Assembly: GCA_003228685.1 (NCBI GenBank)
Contig: QIFC01000125.1
Coordinates: 1-42,228, forward strand
Direction: 5' to 3'
DNA: 42,228 nt
From: Chloroflexota bacterium
GTDB lineage: Bacteria; Chloroflexota; Dehalococcoidia; DSTF01; RBG-16-68-14
In this document: in pieces, positions 23,773 to 31,051 of the stretch
How the letters are laid out: each line of letters starts with the position of its first letter
How positions within the stretch are numbered: the first letter of the stretch is position 1
Program-made: the position numbers and the translations under genes
The notes under the pieces: model-generated
The model's database searches: none
What the model was told of the DNA's origin: nothing
Seen by the model: only the letters and a program-made list of their open reading frames with translations

Positions 23773-24549
23773 ATGGCTCATCGCTACCCCAGCCTCCCAG
23801 AACTGATCGACCTCGACTTCGGTGACGTCGCGGAAGACCTGCCGTTCTACCAGCAATTCGCCCAACACTGCGACGGTCCCATCCTTGAGCTGGGCGTCGG
23901 CACCGGCCGCGTCGCCCTGCCGCTCGCGCAATCGGGGCGCGAAGTCTGGGGCATCGATAGGTCCGCTGCCATGCTCGAGCGTGCGCGCGGCAAGGCCGCG
24001 CCTGACATCACCAGCCGCCTCCACTTAGAGCAGGCCGACATGCGCACCTTTGCCATCGAGCGGAAGTTCGCGATGGTCTTCGCCGGGGCCGGTGGCTTCG
24101 ACCACCTGCTGAGCCCCGACGACCAAGCCCGCTGCCTCCGTCGCGTGCAACACCATCTAGTACCTGGCGGCCTCTTCCTGTGCGATCTGCGGCCGCTCCT
24201 GCACAACAGTTGGGAACTCGGAGACAGCGTGCCGCTCTTCCATGATTGGACCCGAGAACTGCCAGACGCGGGCGTGACCGTCATCAAAACACACTCGGTG
24301 CGGGTCGACGCAGCCCGCCAGTACCAACGCCAGACGAACATCTACGACTGCCTCAGCGCGGACGGACAGCTCAGCCGCATCGTCGACGAGGTTGACCTAC
24401 GCTTCACAACACGCTACGAGATGGAAGGATTGTTGCGTGACGCAGGACTGGAACTCGATCAGGTGTACGGCGACTACGATCTCGCGCCGTACGACAACAC
24501 AAGCGAATACATGATCACCATCGCCCGGCGGCCGGAGGAAGGCTCATGA
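23773..24549 (+). CDS. Class I SAM-dependent methyltransferase
   Basis: 258 residues. The SAM-binding Rossmann motif I is ILELGVGTGRVALPLA (Gly-rich loop 41-45), motif II is GIDRSAAMLERARG with the acidic residue that binds the SAM ribose, and LEQADMRTF and FAGAGGFDHLLSPDD follow. The C-terminal half (QTNIYDCLSADGQLSRIVDE, RFTTRYEMEGLLRDAGLELD) is usual for small-molecule methyltransferases of this group. The substrate is unknown. Its TGA overlaps the plsX ATG (ATGA at 24546-24549), so it is coupled to phospholipid synthesis genetically, though perhaps not functionally. No strong SD precedes ATG 23773. Confidence 0.85.
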   Translation: MAHRYPSLPELIDLDFGDVAEDLPFYQQFAQHCDGPILELGVGTGRVALPLAQSGREVWGIDRSAAMLERARGKAAPDITSRLHLEQADMRTFAIERKFAMVFAGAGGFDHLLSPDDQARCLRRVQHHLVPGGLFLCDLRPLLHNSWELGDSVPLFHDWTRELPDAGVTVIKTHSVRVDAARQYQRQTNIYDCLSADGQLSRIVDEVDLRFTTRYEMEGLLRDAGLELDQVYGDYDLAPYDNTSEYMITIARRPEEGS

Positions 24550-25595
24550 TCATCGCCCTGGACGCCATGGGCGGTGACTTGGCGCCCGCCGAAACGGTGG
24601 CCGGCGCGCTCCTTGCCAAGCGAGAATTCGACATCGACGTGGCGCTCGTAGGCGCTGCCGCCTCTCTTCGCCAAGAGTTGGCCAAGCACGGCGGAACCCC
24701 GGCTGGCATTGAGATCGTCGAAGCCACCGAAGTTGTGGAGATGGACGAGCCGCCGGCTCAGGCTGTGCGCCAAAAGAAGCAGGCCTCGATCAACGTTGCC
24801 ATGAGCCTGATCAAGGCTGGCGATGCGGACGCCCTCCTCTCGGCGGGAAACACGGGCGCAGTCATGGCCTCTGCCCTGCTGAAGCTGGGCCGCGTGCGAG
24901 GCGTTGAGCGGCCCGCCATCGGCGCCATGGCGCCCTTCACGGAAAAAGGCATCCTCATCCTGGACATCGGCGCCAACGTGGACTGCAAACCATCGTGGCT
25001 CGTGCAGTTCGGTCAGATGGGCTCCGTCTACATGGAGAAGGTCTTCGGCATCGACCAGCCGCGGGTTGGACTGCTGAACATCGGTGAGGAAGACAGCAAG
25101 GGCAACGAACTCGCACAAGAGGTCTACTCACGGCTCCAGGAGACCAGCCTCCGATTCGTTGGAAACGTCGAGCCCGATCGCGTGCCCCTTGGCGTCGCCG
25201 ACGTCCTCGTCACGGACGGGTTCACTGGCAACGTCGCGGTGAAGGTCACCGAAGGCGTTGCTGACTTCATCTTCAGCCAGCTCCGGGAAGTGCTCAGCAG
25301 CCGCCTGCATTACAAGCTTGCGGCGGCCGTCCTGAAGCCGGCGCTCATGGAGATGCGCAGCAAGATGGACTATGGAGAGTACGGAGGCGCACCGCTCCTT
25401 GGCGTCAATGGCGCGGTCATCGTCGCGCATGGCCGGGCCGACGCGCAAGCGATCATGAGCGGACTGCGTCGCGCGAGTGAAGTGGCCGGTTCCGGCATGT
25501 TGGATGCGTTACGCGGCGCGCTCCAGCCGGCCGCTCGGGACGGTGCAATCGATGCAGCCGCTGCTACCCGGAGCCGAGACGAGACCAGAGCTTGA
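24546..25595 (+). CDS. plsX: Phosphate acyltransferase PlsX
   Basis: 349 residues. PlsX makes acyl-phosphate from acyl-ACP for the PlsY route of phosphatidic acid synthesis, at the inner face of the membrane. Signature: MIIALDAMGGDLAPAETVAG at the N-terminus, GDADALLSAGNTGAVMASAL, LDIGANVDCKP, GLLNIGEEDSKGNEL, VLVTDGFTGNVAVKVTEG, and GAPLLGVNGAVIVAHGRADA. The last 25 residues are a low-complexity Ala/Arg tail that overlaps the convergent csoR gene by 32 bp. The usual fabD, fabG or acpP genes do not follow. Confidence 0.96.
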   Translation: MIIALDAMGGDLAPAETVAGALLAKREFDIDVALVGAAASLRQELAKHGGTPAGIEIVEATEVVEMDEPPAQAVRQKKQASINVAMSLIKAGDADALLSAGNTGAVMASALLKLGRVRGVERPAIGAMAPFTEKGILILDIGANVDCKPSWLVQFGQMGSVYMEKVFGIDQPRVGLLNIGEEDSKGNELAQEVYSRLQETSLRFVGNVEPDRVPLGVADVLVTDGFTGNVAVKVTEGVADFIFSQLREVLSSRLHYKLAAAVLKPALMEMRSKMDYGEYGGAPLLGVNGAVIVAHGRADAQAIMSGLRRASEVAGSGMLDALRGALQPAARDGAIDAAAATRSRDETRA

Positions 25596-25878
25596 GCGAT
25601 TCATGCAGGTCCCGCATCTTGCCTTCGTCCATGTCCACGCCTTCAAGGACACACTGCTGAAGGTGAAGCTCCATGATGATCAACCCGACCTGCTCCACCG
25701 CGGCGCGCACGGCCAAGACCTGGGTCAGCAAACTATCGCACGGCTCGCCCGCTCCCGCGTCATCGCTACAGCCCGACATCTTATCGAGCATTCCTTCGAT
25801 CCCACGCACCTGACCTTCGATACGGCGCAATCGGGTCTTGGCTTGATGGCTTAGGTCTGGTTCAGTCATGATTGACAT
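25564..25878 (-). CDS. csoR: CsoR/RcnR-family metal- or thiol-sensing repressor
   Basis: 104 residues, all-helical DUF156 repressor: [20 protein letters not shown] is the DNA-binding helix region. Cys47, His72 and Cys76 have exactly the C-x24-H-x3-C spacing of the copper ligands in CsoR (36/61/65 in the Mycobacterium tuberculosis protein). The loop before Cys47 is longer than usual and brings an extra Cys37 ([11 protein letters not shown]). ATG 25878 or ATG 25869 may start it; with the predicted -10 at 25892-25897 the mRNA would be nearly leaderless. Its operator overlaps its own start region and the divergent trx promoter, so autoregulation and control of trxAB are expected. A persulfide-sensing (CstR-like) role is possible but the His argues for copper-type chemistry. 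Confidence 0.88.
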   Translation of the reverse strand: MSIMTEPDLSHQAKTRLRRIEGQVRGIEGMLDKMSGCSDDAGAGEPCDSLLTQVLAVRAAVEQVGLIIMELHLQQCVLEGVDMDEGKMRDLHESLKLWSRLGSG

Positions 25879-25901
25879 ACCCCCTGGGGGTATGGTACCA
25901 T
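25873..25901 (+). promoter_or_regulatory. trxAB promoter, divergent with csoR
   Basis: A perfect -35 TTGACA at 25873-25878 is followed after 17 bp by TACCAT at 25896-25901. Because TATGGTACCATA (25891-25902) is palindromic, the same block offers a TACCAT -10 on the minus strand, with TTGACT (complement of 25914-25919) 16 bp upstream, for csoR. The two promoters therefore face outward through a shared -10 block. Confidence 0.65.
25877..25893. promoter_or_regulatory. CsoR-type operator
   Basis: ATACCCCCTGGGGGTAT is a palindrome with 8-bp arms, matching the known CsoR/CstR operator style (ATACCCC...GGGGTAT). It fills the spacer between the -35 and -10 of the trxA promoter and covers the predicted csoR transcription start, ideal for repression of both. 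Confidence 0.85.
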
Positions 25902-25938
25902 ACTATCAACAAGAGTCAAGATAAGGAGAACCAACACA

Positions 25939-26262
25939 ATGGCAAAGCCGCGAGACGTAACAGACAGCGATTTCGAGCAGGAAGTGCTCAAGGCCGATAA
26001 GCCGGTCCTAGTGGACTTTTGGGCGCCCTGGTGCGGCCCCTGCCGCATGGTTGCTCCAGTCGTTGAAGAGCTGGCGGATGACTACGCCGGCAAGGTCGAG
26101 TTCGTCAAGCTGAACACCGACGACAACCCGGACACGGCCGTCAAGTACGGCATCCGCAGCATCCCGACCCTGCTCGTATTCAAGGAAGGCGAGTCTGTCG
26201 GCCAGATCGTGGGCTTCCGCCCCAAGAGCGACCTCGCGGCGCGACTCGACGCAGTCCTATAG
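25939..26262 (+). CDS. trxA: Thioredoxin
   Basis: 107 residues of classic thioredoxin with the redox motif WCGPC (Cys32 and Cys35), the Asp of VLVDFWAP, the cis-Pro in SIPTLLVF, and [13 protein letters not shown]. It is a cytosolic protein-disulfide reductant. AAGGAG lies 9 nt before ATG 25939. It is expressed from the CsoR-controlled promoter and followed immediately by trxB, whose frame overlaps its stop codon. Confidence 0.96.
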   Translation: MAKPRDVTDSDFEQEVLKADKPVLVDFWAPWCGPCRMVAPVVEELADDYAGKVEFVKLNTDDNPDTAVKYGIRSIPTLLVFKEGESVGQIVGFRPKSDLAARLDAVL

Positions 26263-27215
26263 CCCGTCAACCGACGGCCGCATCTGACGGCCGCCACTAC
26301 GACATCGCAATCATAGGCGCCGGCCCCGCGGGTTTAGCCGCGGGGCTGTACGCTGCCCGAGCCAGGCGCAAGACGCTCCTGCTGGAACGTGAAGTGACCG
26401 GCGGCCAGATCGCGCTGACCTCCACCGTCGAGAACTACCCCGGCATCGACGAAGCCAACGGCTTCGAACTCGGCCAGCAGATGCAGCGTCAGGCCGAGAA
26501 GTACGGGCTGGAGGTCGCGTTGACCGAGGTCACAGCCCTCGGCCAGCGCGAAGACGGCCTCCATTCGGTCCAGACCAAGGACGGCGTCTACACCGCGAAG
26601 GCCGTCATCTACACCGGTGGCGCCGACTACAACAAGCTCGGTGTGCCCGGGGAAGCGGACTTCACCGGCAACGGCGTCTCCTACTGCGCCACCTGCGATG
26701 CCGCGTTCTTCCCGGGCCAGGTCTGCGCCGTCGTCGGAGGCGGTGACGCCGCCCTGGACGAAGGCCTCTTCGTCACCCGCTACGCCTCGAAGGTCTACGT
26801 GATCCACCGTCGCGACGAGCTGCGGGCCAGCAAGATCTTGCAGGAGCGCGCGTTCGCCAACGCCAAGATCGAGTTCGTCTGGGACACCGTCGTCACCGCC
26901 ATCGAGGGTATGGAAGCCGTCGAGCGTCTCAGCCTGGAGAACGTAAAGACCCACGCCGCGTCGACGCTTGATGTCGGGGCCATCTTCATCTTTATCGGGC
27001 TCTCGCCCAATACGAGTATCCTTGACGGGCTGGTCAAAATGGACGCGGGCCGGCACGTCTACGTGAACGAATGGATGGAGACGGAAGTTCCCGGGCTCTA
27101 TGCGGCGGGCGACGTGCGCGTGAACTCCGCGCGCCAAGTCGTCACCGCCGCCGGCGACGGCGCCACGGCCGCCATCCGCGCCGACCACTATATTACGAAC
27201 GCGTTCAGCGGCTGA
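26259..27215 (+). CDS. trxB: Thioredoxin reductase lacking a canonical start codon
   Basis: The protein is a complete low-molecular-weight thioredoxin reductase: FAD motif [20 protein letters not shown], redox pair CATC (CATCDAAFF), NADPH motif [12 protein letters not shown] with [10 protein letters not shown], and C-terminal [20 protein letters not shown]. The frame is open from inside trxA, but between the last upstream stop (26079-26081) and GTG 26394 there is no ATG, GTG or TTG. GTG 26394 would remove the FAD-binding motif, so it cannot be the start. The start shown is ATA 26259, which overlaps the trxA stop (ATAG) in the way ATGA overlaps do. Non-AUG initiation, frameshifting from trxA, or a sequence error are all possible. 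The extreme 3' end is duplicated downstream at 27301-27344. Confidence 0.82.
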   Translation: MARQPTAASDGRHYDIAIIGAGPAGLAAGLYAARARRKTLLLEREVTGGQIALTSTVENYPGIDEANGFELGQQMQRQAEKYGLEVALTEVTALGQREDGLHSVQTKDGVYTAKAVIYTGGADYNKLGVPGEADFTGNGVSYCATCDAAFFPGQVCAVVGGGDAALDEGLFVTRYASKVYVIHRRDELRASKILQERAFANAKIEFVWDTVVTAIEGMEAVERLSLENVKTHAASTLDVGAIFIFIGLSPNTSILDGLVKMDAGRHVYVNEWMETEVPGLYAAGDVRVNSARQVVTAAGDGATAAIRADHYITNAFSG

Positions 27216-27344
27216 CGCTCGGCCCCCTCGGTCGCTCGGGTGGGCCGCAGTTGCGAAGGTGACCGAAGGTCACCCCAACTGCAAGGTGACCGCAGGTCAC
27301 CCATCCGCGCCGATCACCACATCACGAGCGCCTTCGACGGCTAA
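27172..27344 (+). repeat. Duplicated trxB 3' tail flanking a hairpin element
   Basis: The last 44 bases of trxB (27172-27215, including the stop) recur at 27301-27344 with 35 of 44 identical. The second copy would still encode IRADHHITSAFDG plus a stop, against [13 protein letters not shown] in trxB. Between the copies lies hairpin element 1 (27247-27301). Confidence 0.8.
27247..27301. repeat. Hairpin element copy 1
   Basis: GCAGTTG (27247-27253) pairs with CAACTGC (27276-27282) and encloses GGTGACCgaaGGTCACC (27258-27274). A second hairpin GGTGACCgcaGGTCACC follows at 27285-27301. This is the nested form of the mosaic family spread over 27.2-35 kb. Confidence 0.8.
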
Positions 27345-27389
27345 CGCCGCGTTTTGGGGATCGCCATGCTGAGCCTGTCGAAGCTGCCC

Positions 27390-27454
27390 GCGGTTGCGGA
27401 GCAACTGCAAGGTGACCGAAGGTCACCCAACTGCAAGCTGAACCGCGGTTCAGC
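27390..27454. repeat. Hairpin element copy 2
   Basis: First stem GCGGTTGC/GCAACTGC (27390-27408, one G-T), second GGTGACCgaaGGTCACC (27411-27427), then a perfect palindrome GCTGAACCgcGGTTCAGC (27437-27454). It lies 43 bp upstream of the selenocysteine tRNA. Confidence 0.8.
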
Positions 27455-27496
27455 CCTTGACCCTCAACCCCATTACCCCTGACCCTATGTAGCAGT

Positions 27497-27593
27497 GGGA
27501 GTGGATGTAGCCCGGTGGCTTCCGCGGTCTTCAAAACCGTTGTGGGGTGGTAGCCCCATCCCAGGTGGGTTCGACTCCCATGCACTCCCGCCA
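27497..27593 (+). tRNA. selC: tRNA-Sec (anticodon UCA)
   Basis: 97 nt ending in encoded CCA. The acceptor 5' strand GGGAGTG pairs with CACTCCC before the discriminator G. The D arm has the long AGCC-CGGT-GGCT stem typical of selenocysteine tRNA. The anticodon loop CT-TCA-AA (TCA at 27531-27533) is closed by GCGGT/ACCGT. The extended variable arm TGGGG-TGGTAG-CCCCA follows, then the T arm GTGGG-TTCGACT-CCCAT. The eighth acceptor pair found in other bacterial selC genes would be a G-G mismatch here. It implies that this organism decodes UGA as selenocysteine with SelA, SelB and SelD encoded elsewhere. I saw no selenoprotein gene in this window. Confidence 0.92.
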
Positions 27594-27714
27594 ATACGAA
27601 CCCCGATAGCGCTTCAAGGCTACACACCAACAGGTTAAAGCTTCAGCAACGGTGTCTCAGGGCACAGATGACCGAGCGCATAATCGTTGTCGTGCGAATG
27701 CGTCAGGGCTCAGA

Positions 27715-28515
27715 CTAGCTGCTCCAGCGCCGCCGCTTCGCGTACCAGGCCGCACCGCCGAGGGCGAGTAGGCTCGCCACCCCAGCGCTGCCAACCATGA
27801 TGGTCCAGAGTGAGTTGGAGGTCTGGGCCGTCTCCACAGGCAGCGCCCGAAGCCCCGATTCCAGCGAGAGGCCACCGACAGGTTGGGGAACGCATCCGTT
27901 CGGCGTGGGGATTTGGGCCAGAGGGCAGGGCGTCGGCGATGGTGTTGGCGTTGCCACTTCAAAGGTGATCACCAATGATTCGCTTTGAATGACTTCACCC
28001 CCGTCTGCGGACAGCTCTTTGTACTCGACGTAGTAGCGATAGTCGCCGGCGGGAAACCCTGACGTGCCGCCTAGCATCCGGCTCAAAGACAGGGCGAAGG
28101 ATGGAGGCACCTTGCTGGGGCTCTGGATAACGCGACCGCCAGCAGCGTAGCGCCCCTGGGGGTCTCTGGTGACGATGGGAGGAATGCTTGGGATGGTATT
28201 GTCTGGGCCCAGCCGCTCTATCCAGTGCTGTGTGACTCCGACCAAATTGTCGCTGAAGGAGGGATTAAGCTGAACCTTCGGAACCTTCAGAGATTGCCCG
28301 GACTTATTCACGATGTCATATGTGAACACTGGTACGTCGCCCGTTACGTAGTTGGGCCCATCAGACTGAAGGTTCTGAATGACCATCGCAGCGTAGATGT
28401 CCTCTATGGGCGTCAGGGGGTCGCTTGCAGACGCAGAACTTCTTGGCGCCCACAGGCTAACGGCAACTAAGACAATAGCAACAGCAAGCCAGGTTACCCG
28501 GTCGAAGCGATACAT
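27715..28515 (-). CDS. Cell-surface protein with signal peptide and C-terminal membrane anchor
   Basis: 266 residues from ATG 28515 (MYRFDRVTWLAVAIVLVAVS), giving a signal peptide. The middle (about 35-190) looks like a beta-rich extracellular domain (SGQSLKVPKVQLNPSFSDNL, FPAGDYRYYVEYKELSADGG). A Thr/Pro/Ser spacer (VATPTPSPTPCPLAQIPTPN) with two Cys follows, then a C-terminal transmembrane helix (LWTIMVGSAGVASLLALGGA) and the stop-transfer KRRR. It should be displayed on the outer face of the membrane. I do not recognise the family. ATG 28527 is also possible. It is convergent with tRNA-Sec across 120 bp in which I see nothing else. Confidence 0.75.
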   Translation of the reverse strand: MYRFDRVTWLAVAIVLVAVSLWAPRSSASASDPLTPIEDIYAAMVIQNLQSDGPNYVTGDVPVFTYDIVNKSGQSLKVPKVQLNPSFSDNLVGVTQHWIERLGPDNTIPSIPPIVTRDPQGRYAAGGRVIQSPSKVPPSFALSLSRMLGGTSGFPAGDYRYYVEYKELSADGGEVIQSESLVITFEVATPTPSPTPCPLAQIPTPNGCVPQPVGGLSLESGLRALPVETAQTSNSLWTIMVGSAGVASLLALGGAAWYAKRRRWSS

Positions 28516-28630
28516 CGCGGGAATCATGCCTGAACATCCCCCATATCGGGCCGTCGACGCGGGGAAGTGCGCTTCAAGAACGCCTAAGTGTTGACGGCCA
28601 CCAGTCACGGCCAGTATGGCAATTCAGCCT

Positions 28631-28677
28631 CAGGTTGTCAACCTGTTGTACTCGTTCAGTACATTAGTGACACATTG
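28631..28677. other. Candidate end of the degraded insertion sequence
   Basis: Between the transposase remnant and the surface-protein gene lie a 15-bp palindrome (CAGGTTGTCAACCTG, 28631-28645) and GTAC-TCGTTCA-GTAC followed by ATTAGTGACAC. Position and AT shift suggest the terminal inverted repeat of the IS, but no matching second end was found upstream. Confidence 0.35.
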
Positions 28678-28947
28678 CTAGGTCTTGCCCGCGTGGGCAA
28701 GTTCTCTGAGATACTGCTGGGGGGTCCGGTATCCGAGCGGCTGGTGCGGGCGCACGGTGTTGTAGATCCGCTCCCAGGCGCGCAGCTTCCGGTTGAGCGG
28801 CCCGACCGTCCAGGGGAGGTCCCAGACCTCGTAAAACTCCTCGGTGTGGGTGCGCTGGGCGCGCTCAACGGAGCCGTTGAGCTTCGGTGAGCGGGGCGGC
28901 AGCACGAAGAGCCGAATACCGCGCCGCTGGCACTCGGTTTCGAACTC
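28678..28947 (-). pseudogene. Transposase remnant, C-terminal integrase-core fragment
   Basis: About 89 residues (EFETECQRRGIRLFVLPPRS, then PKLNGSVERAQRTHTEEFYE, ending VRPHQPLGYRTPQQYL) match the C-terminal third of IS3/IS481-type DDE transposases and keep the region of the catalytic Glu. The helix-turn-helix and both catalytic Asp are missing. Upstream in frame, to an ATG at 29097, about 50 residues (MASCRSMALEVTEEDAGNEP and on) do not resemble a transposase, so the fragment seems fused to unrelated sequence. It is a dead remnant and shows past mobile-element activity in this accessory stretch. Confidence 0.8.
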
Positions 28948-29107
28948 GTCAATCGCGTTGAGGATGAAGAGCACCATCAGCGCCTTGGACCCATACGCCC
29001 GAATGCTGTTCGCCAGTACGGCCTGCGCCGCCGCGCTTGGCTCGTTGCCCGCGTCCTCTTCCGTCACCTCAAGTGCCATGCTGCGACATGATGCCATAAA
29101 TCAGCGT

Positions 29108-29154
29108 CGCCTCGCGAAGCGAGGCGAGACGAGCGACCGGCCTCGCAGAGCCTA
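29108..29154. repeat. Hairpin plus 25-nt conserved tail, left copy
   Basis: CGCCTCGCgaaGCGAGGCG (29108-29126) is a perfect 8-bp stem. It is followed by a 25-nt block at 29130-29154 (starts CGAGCGACCGG, ends AGAGCCTA) that is exactly repeated at 33287-33311. Confidence 0.75.
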
Positions 29155-29892
29155 GCTGACGATGCGCTGGATCGAGAAGCCGACGCCCGCGAGGGCCGTC
29201 GCGAGCAGCAGCGCGATCACGATGCGCCGGAAGAGCGCCGCGTCGATGCGGCTCACCAGCCAGGTCCCCACGACATTGCCCGCGACGACGGCCGGCAGGC
29301 CGATCAGCGAAAGCAACAGCGCGTCCCTGGTGATTACCCCGGCGATCGCGAAGATGGCCACGGTCGCGATGCTGCCCGTCAGCAGGTAGACGCCCATCAC
29401 GCCCCGAAACTCGTCGCGATGATCGCCACGGCCGACCAAGTACGACACCACCGGCGGCCCTGACATGCTCGTGCTCGTCGCCAGCACGCCCGACATCGCG
29501 CCGACCGCCAGTTCGGTTCGCAGGCCGCGCGCCGTGATGCGCAGGCCCGCCGCCAGCGCCCCGGCCAGCACGACCACCGCCAGCCCCACGACCAGCCGCA
29601 GACTATCCTCCGGCACGCGCAGCAGTACCAGCAGCCCCAGTGGCATCCCGAGCCAGCTCCCCACCATCAGCGTCCCGACGGTCGGCCACCGCACGTGGTC
29701 CCGCACGCGATACGCCAGCAGCACCTCCGAGTAGAGCGCCAGCAGCGACACCACCACCACCGTGTCCTTCACATCCAGCACCAACACCATCGCAGGCACG
29801 GAAATGAGGGCAAAGCCAAAAGCCGTCACGCTCTGCGCCATGCTCGCAAGCAGCGCAACCAGGATGACAACGGTGACAGCGTCAGCGGCCAT
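29152..29892 (-). CDS. TauE/SafE family membrane transporter
   Basis: 246 residues from ATG 29892 with seven to eight hydrophobic helices and the TauE/SafE pattern: AQSVTAFGFALISVPAMVLV in helix 1-2, WLGMPLGLLVLLRVPEDSLR, and the second repeat GAMSGVLATSTSMSGPPVVS with GNVVGTWLVSRIDAALFRRI at the end. The family exports sulfite, sulfoacetate or related organosulfur anions; the actual substrate is unknown. A longer frame to 29961 exists, but its first residues are translated from hairpin element 3. No SD precedes ATG 29892. Confidence 0.88.
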   Translation of the reverse strand: MAADAVTVVILVALLASMAQSVTAFGFALISVPAMVLVLDVKDTVVVVSLLALYSEVLLAYRVRDHVRWPTVGTLMVGSWLGMPLGLLVLLRVPEDSLRLVVGLAVVVLAGALAAGLRITARGLRTELAVGAMSGVLATSTSMSGPPVVSYLVGRGDHRDEFRGVMGVYLLTGSIATVAIFAIAGVITRDALLLSLIGLPAVVAGNVVGTWLVSRIDAALFRRIVIALLLATALAGVGFSIQRIVS

Positions 29893-29927
29893 GGGGGGAG
29901 TATGACCGACCGCCGCCGTTCGCCGTA

Positions 29928-29993
29928 GGGGCGCAGCCGCAGTTTGCTCGGCAAACTGCAAAGCTCACCGCAGGTGAGCCGCTTGCCGCGCCC
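29928..29993. repeat. Hairpin element copy 3 nested in a GTAGGGGCG hairpin
   Basis: Arms GCAGTTTGC (29939-29947) and GCAAACTGC (29951-29959), then GCTCACCgcaGGTGAGC (29963-29979). These lie inside an outer stem, GGGGCGC (29928-29934) with GCGCCC (29988-29993). An equivalent outer hairpin without the insert is at 31965-31985. Confidence 0.8.
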
Positions 29994-30088
29994 TCCCCAC
30001 CTAAGTTGTGGACAGGCCTGCCCGTCTGGGCTTCAGCCTGTCGCGCGCGCACATCAACCTGCCTGCATCCCAGCCGCAGCCCCTAGCC

Positions 30089-30127
30089 GCAGAAGCGCAG
30101 AATCTGCAAGGTGACCCGCAGGTCACC
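30089..30127. repeat. Hairpin element copy 4
   Basis: A degenerate first stem GCAGA/TCTGC (30089-30107), then GGTGACC-cgca-GGTCACC (30110-30127). It lies in the 308-bp gap between the TauE/SafE and DUF4389 genes, which holds only elements 3, 4 and 5. Confidence 0.7.
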
Positions 30128-30156
30128 CGGTCAGCCGTAGTTGCGAAAGCTAGTCA

Positions 30157-30197
30157 GCAGTTTGCTGAGCAAACTGCATAGCCCACCGCAGGTGGGC
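30157..30197. repeat. Hairpin element copy 5
   Basis: GCAGTTTGC (30157-30165) with GCAAACTGC (30169-30177), then GCCCACCgcaGGTGGGC (30181-30197). It ends 3 bp before the stop codon of the DUF4389 gene, on its 3' side. Confidence 0.85.
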
Positions 30198-30200
30198 CGG

Positions 30201-30851
30201 TCACCCGTCCATGCTGAACGGCGGGTAGCGGTCGGTCACCAGCAGGAACGCATACGCCTGCACGCGCAGCCCCCATCGCCCGACGCCAACGACGAAGTCG
30301 AAGAGCCCTTGCGGGTAGCGGCCCGTGAACAGGATCACGAACCACGATATCACCACCGCGAACACCGCGAGCACCCCCAGGATGATCAGCACAATGTAGT
30401 GTGGGATCGCCAGCAGCCACTTCACCAGCGGCAGCCAGCGGTTCAAGTCCTGCTCCGCGTCCGGGTAGTCGATCTCGATGTGCACCGCCTGCTCTTCGAC
30501 CGTCGACGGGTACTGGTCCGTCAGCAGCGCCATGTACGCCGTCACGCGGCCCGTGAAGCGCGTCAGCTCGCGGACGAAGTCGAACCACCAGCGCGGATAG
30601 CGCTGGCGGAACACGATCATCAGCGCCGTCGCGACCGCCAGCCCACCTGCGATACCGCCACCCCCCGTTTGGACCACCTCGCCCGCATCGGTCACGTAAC
30701 TCGAGCCCCCGCTTCCGCCACCCACGAGACCAATGATGATCGCGATCGGGATCACCCAGATGATCCGGAAAAACGAGCTGACCCTGTCCAGCCCCTCCTC
30801 CGGATAATCGATCTCCAGGCGTGCGGCGTAGCTCTCAGGTTGGGCGTCCAT
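30201..30851 (-). CDS. DUF4389 membrane protein
   Basis: 216 residues with two similar halves, each opening with an IDYPE/IDYPD motif (YAARLEIDYPEEGLDRVSSF and VHIEIDYPDAEQDLNRWLPL), followed by membrane helices (IIWVIPIAIIIGLVGG; LVKWLLAIPHYIVLIILGVL; VFAVVISWFVILFTGRYPQG) and YRYPxF-like aromatic motifs. This is the DUF4389 layout. Function is unknown; the repeated acidic IDYP segments probably face the cytoplasm or form a small beta domain. AAGGAGGG precedes ATG 30851, and an extended -10 (TGCTAGACT) is at 30885-30893. Confidence 0.85.
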   Translation of the reverse strand: MDAQPESYAARLEIDYPEEGLDRVSSFFRIIWVIPIAIIIGLVGGGSGGSSYVTDAGEVVQTGGGGIAGGLAVATALMIVFRQRYPRWWFDFVRELTRFTGRVTAYMALLTDQYPSTVEEQAVHIEIDYPDAEQDLNRWLPLVKWLLAIPHYIVLIILGVLAVFAVVISWFVILFTGRYPQGLFDFVVGVGRWGLRVQAYAFLLVTDRYPPFSMDG

Positions 30852-30884
30852 AGTGCCCTCCTTCGCTCATGCCGTGATTGCCGG

Positions 30885-30893
30885 AGTCTAGCA
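30885..30893 (-). promoter_or_regulatory. Extended -10 box (TGCTAGACT) upstream of the DUF4389 gene
   Basis: On the minus strand TGC-TAGACT lies 34 bp before the start codon. No -35 is recognisable. Nearly the same nonamer occurs upstream of three other minus-strand starts in this stretch. Confidence 0.55.
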
Positions 30894-30914
30894 TGCCAGC
30901 CGCGGTTGCGTGCC

Positions 30915-30935
30915 GCAGTTCGCGTAGCGAACTGC
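30915..30935. repeat. Hairpin element copy 6
   Basis: GCAGTTCGC (30915-30923) pairs with GCGAACTGC (30927-30935). The following part (ATAGCCCATCGCC) is a worn second stem. It lies just upstream of the DUF4389 promoter. Confidence 0.75.
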
Positions 30936-31051
30936 ATAGCCCATCGCCAGCCCAGCAGAACGCCAAGCCGTCATCAGCCACCCATGTCTCCGGTCTGTAC
31001 AAGCCCAAGGGGGGGCGTCACTCGCAGGTGGTTCCGGCGCCGTCCGCCACC

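Noticed and set aside
26082..26262. Programmed -1 frameshift producing a TrxA-TrxB fusion
   Set aside because: The frame is open, but I found no X-XXY-YYZ slippery heptamer or clear stimulatory structure, so it stays only one option for the missing start.
26394..27215. trxB starting at GTG 26394
   Set aside because: This would remove the GAGPAG FAD-binding motif that is present in frame upstream; a functional reductase must begin earlier.
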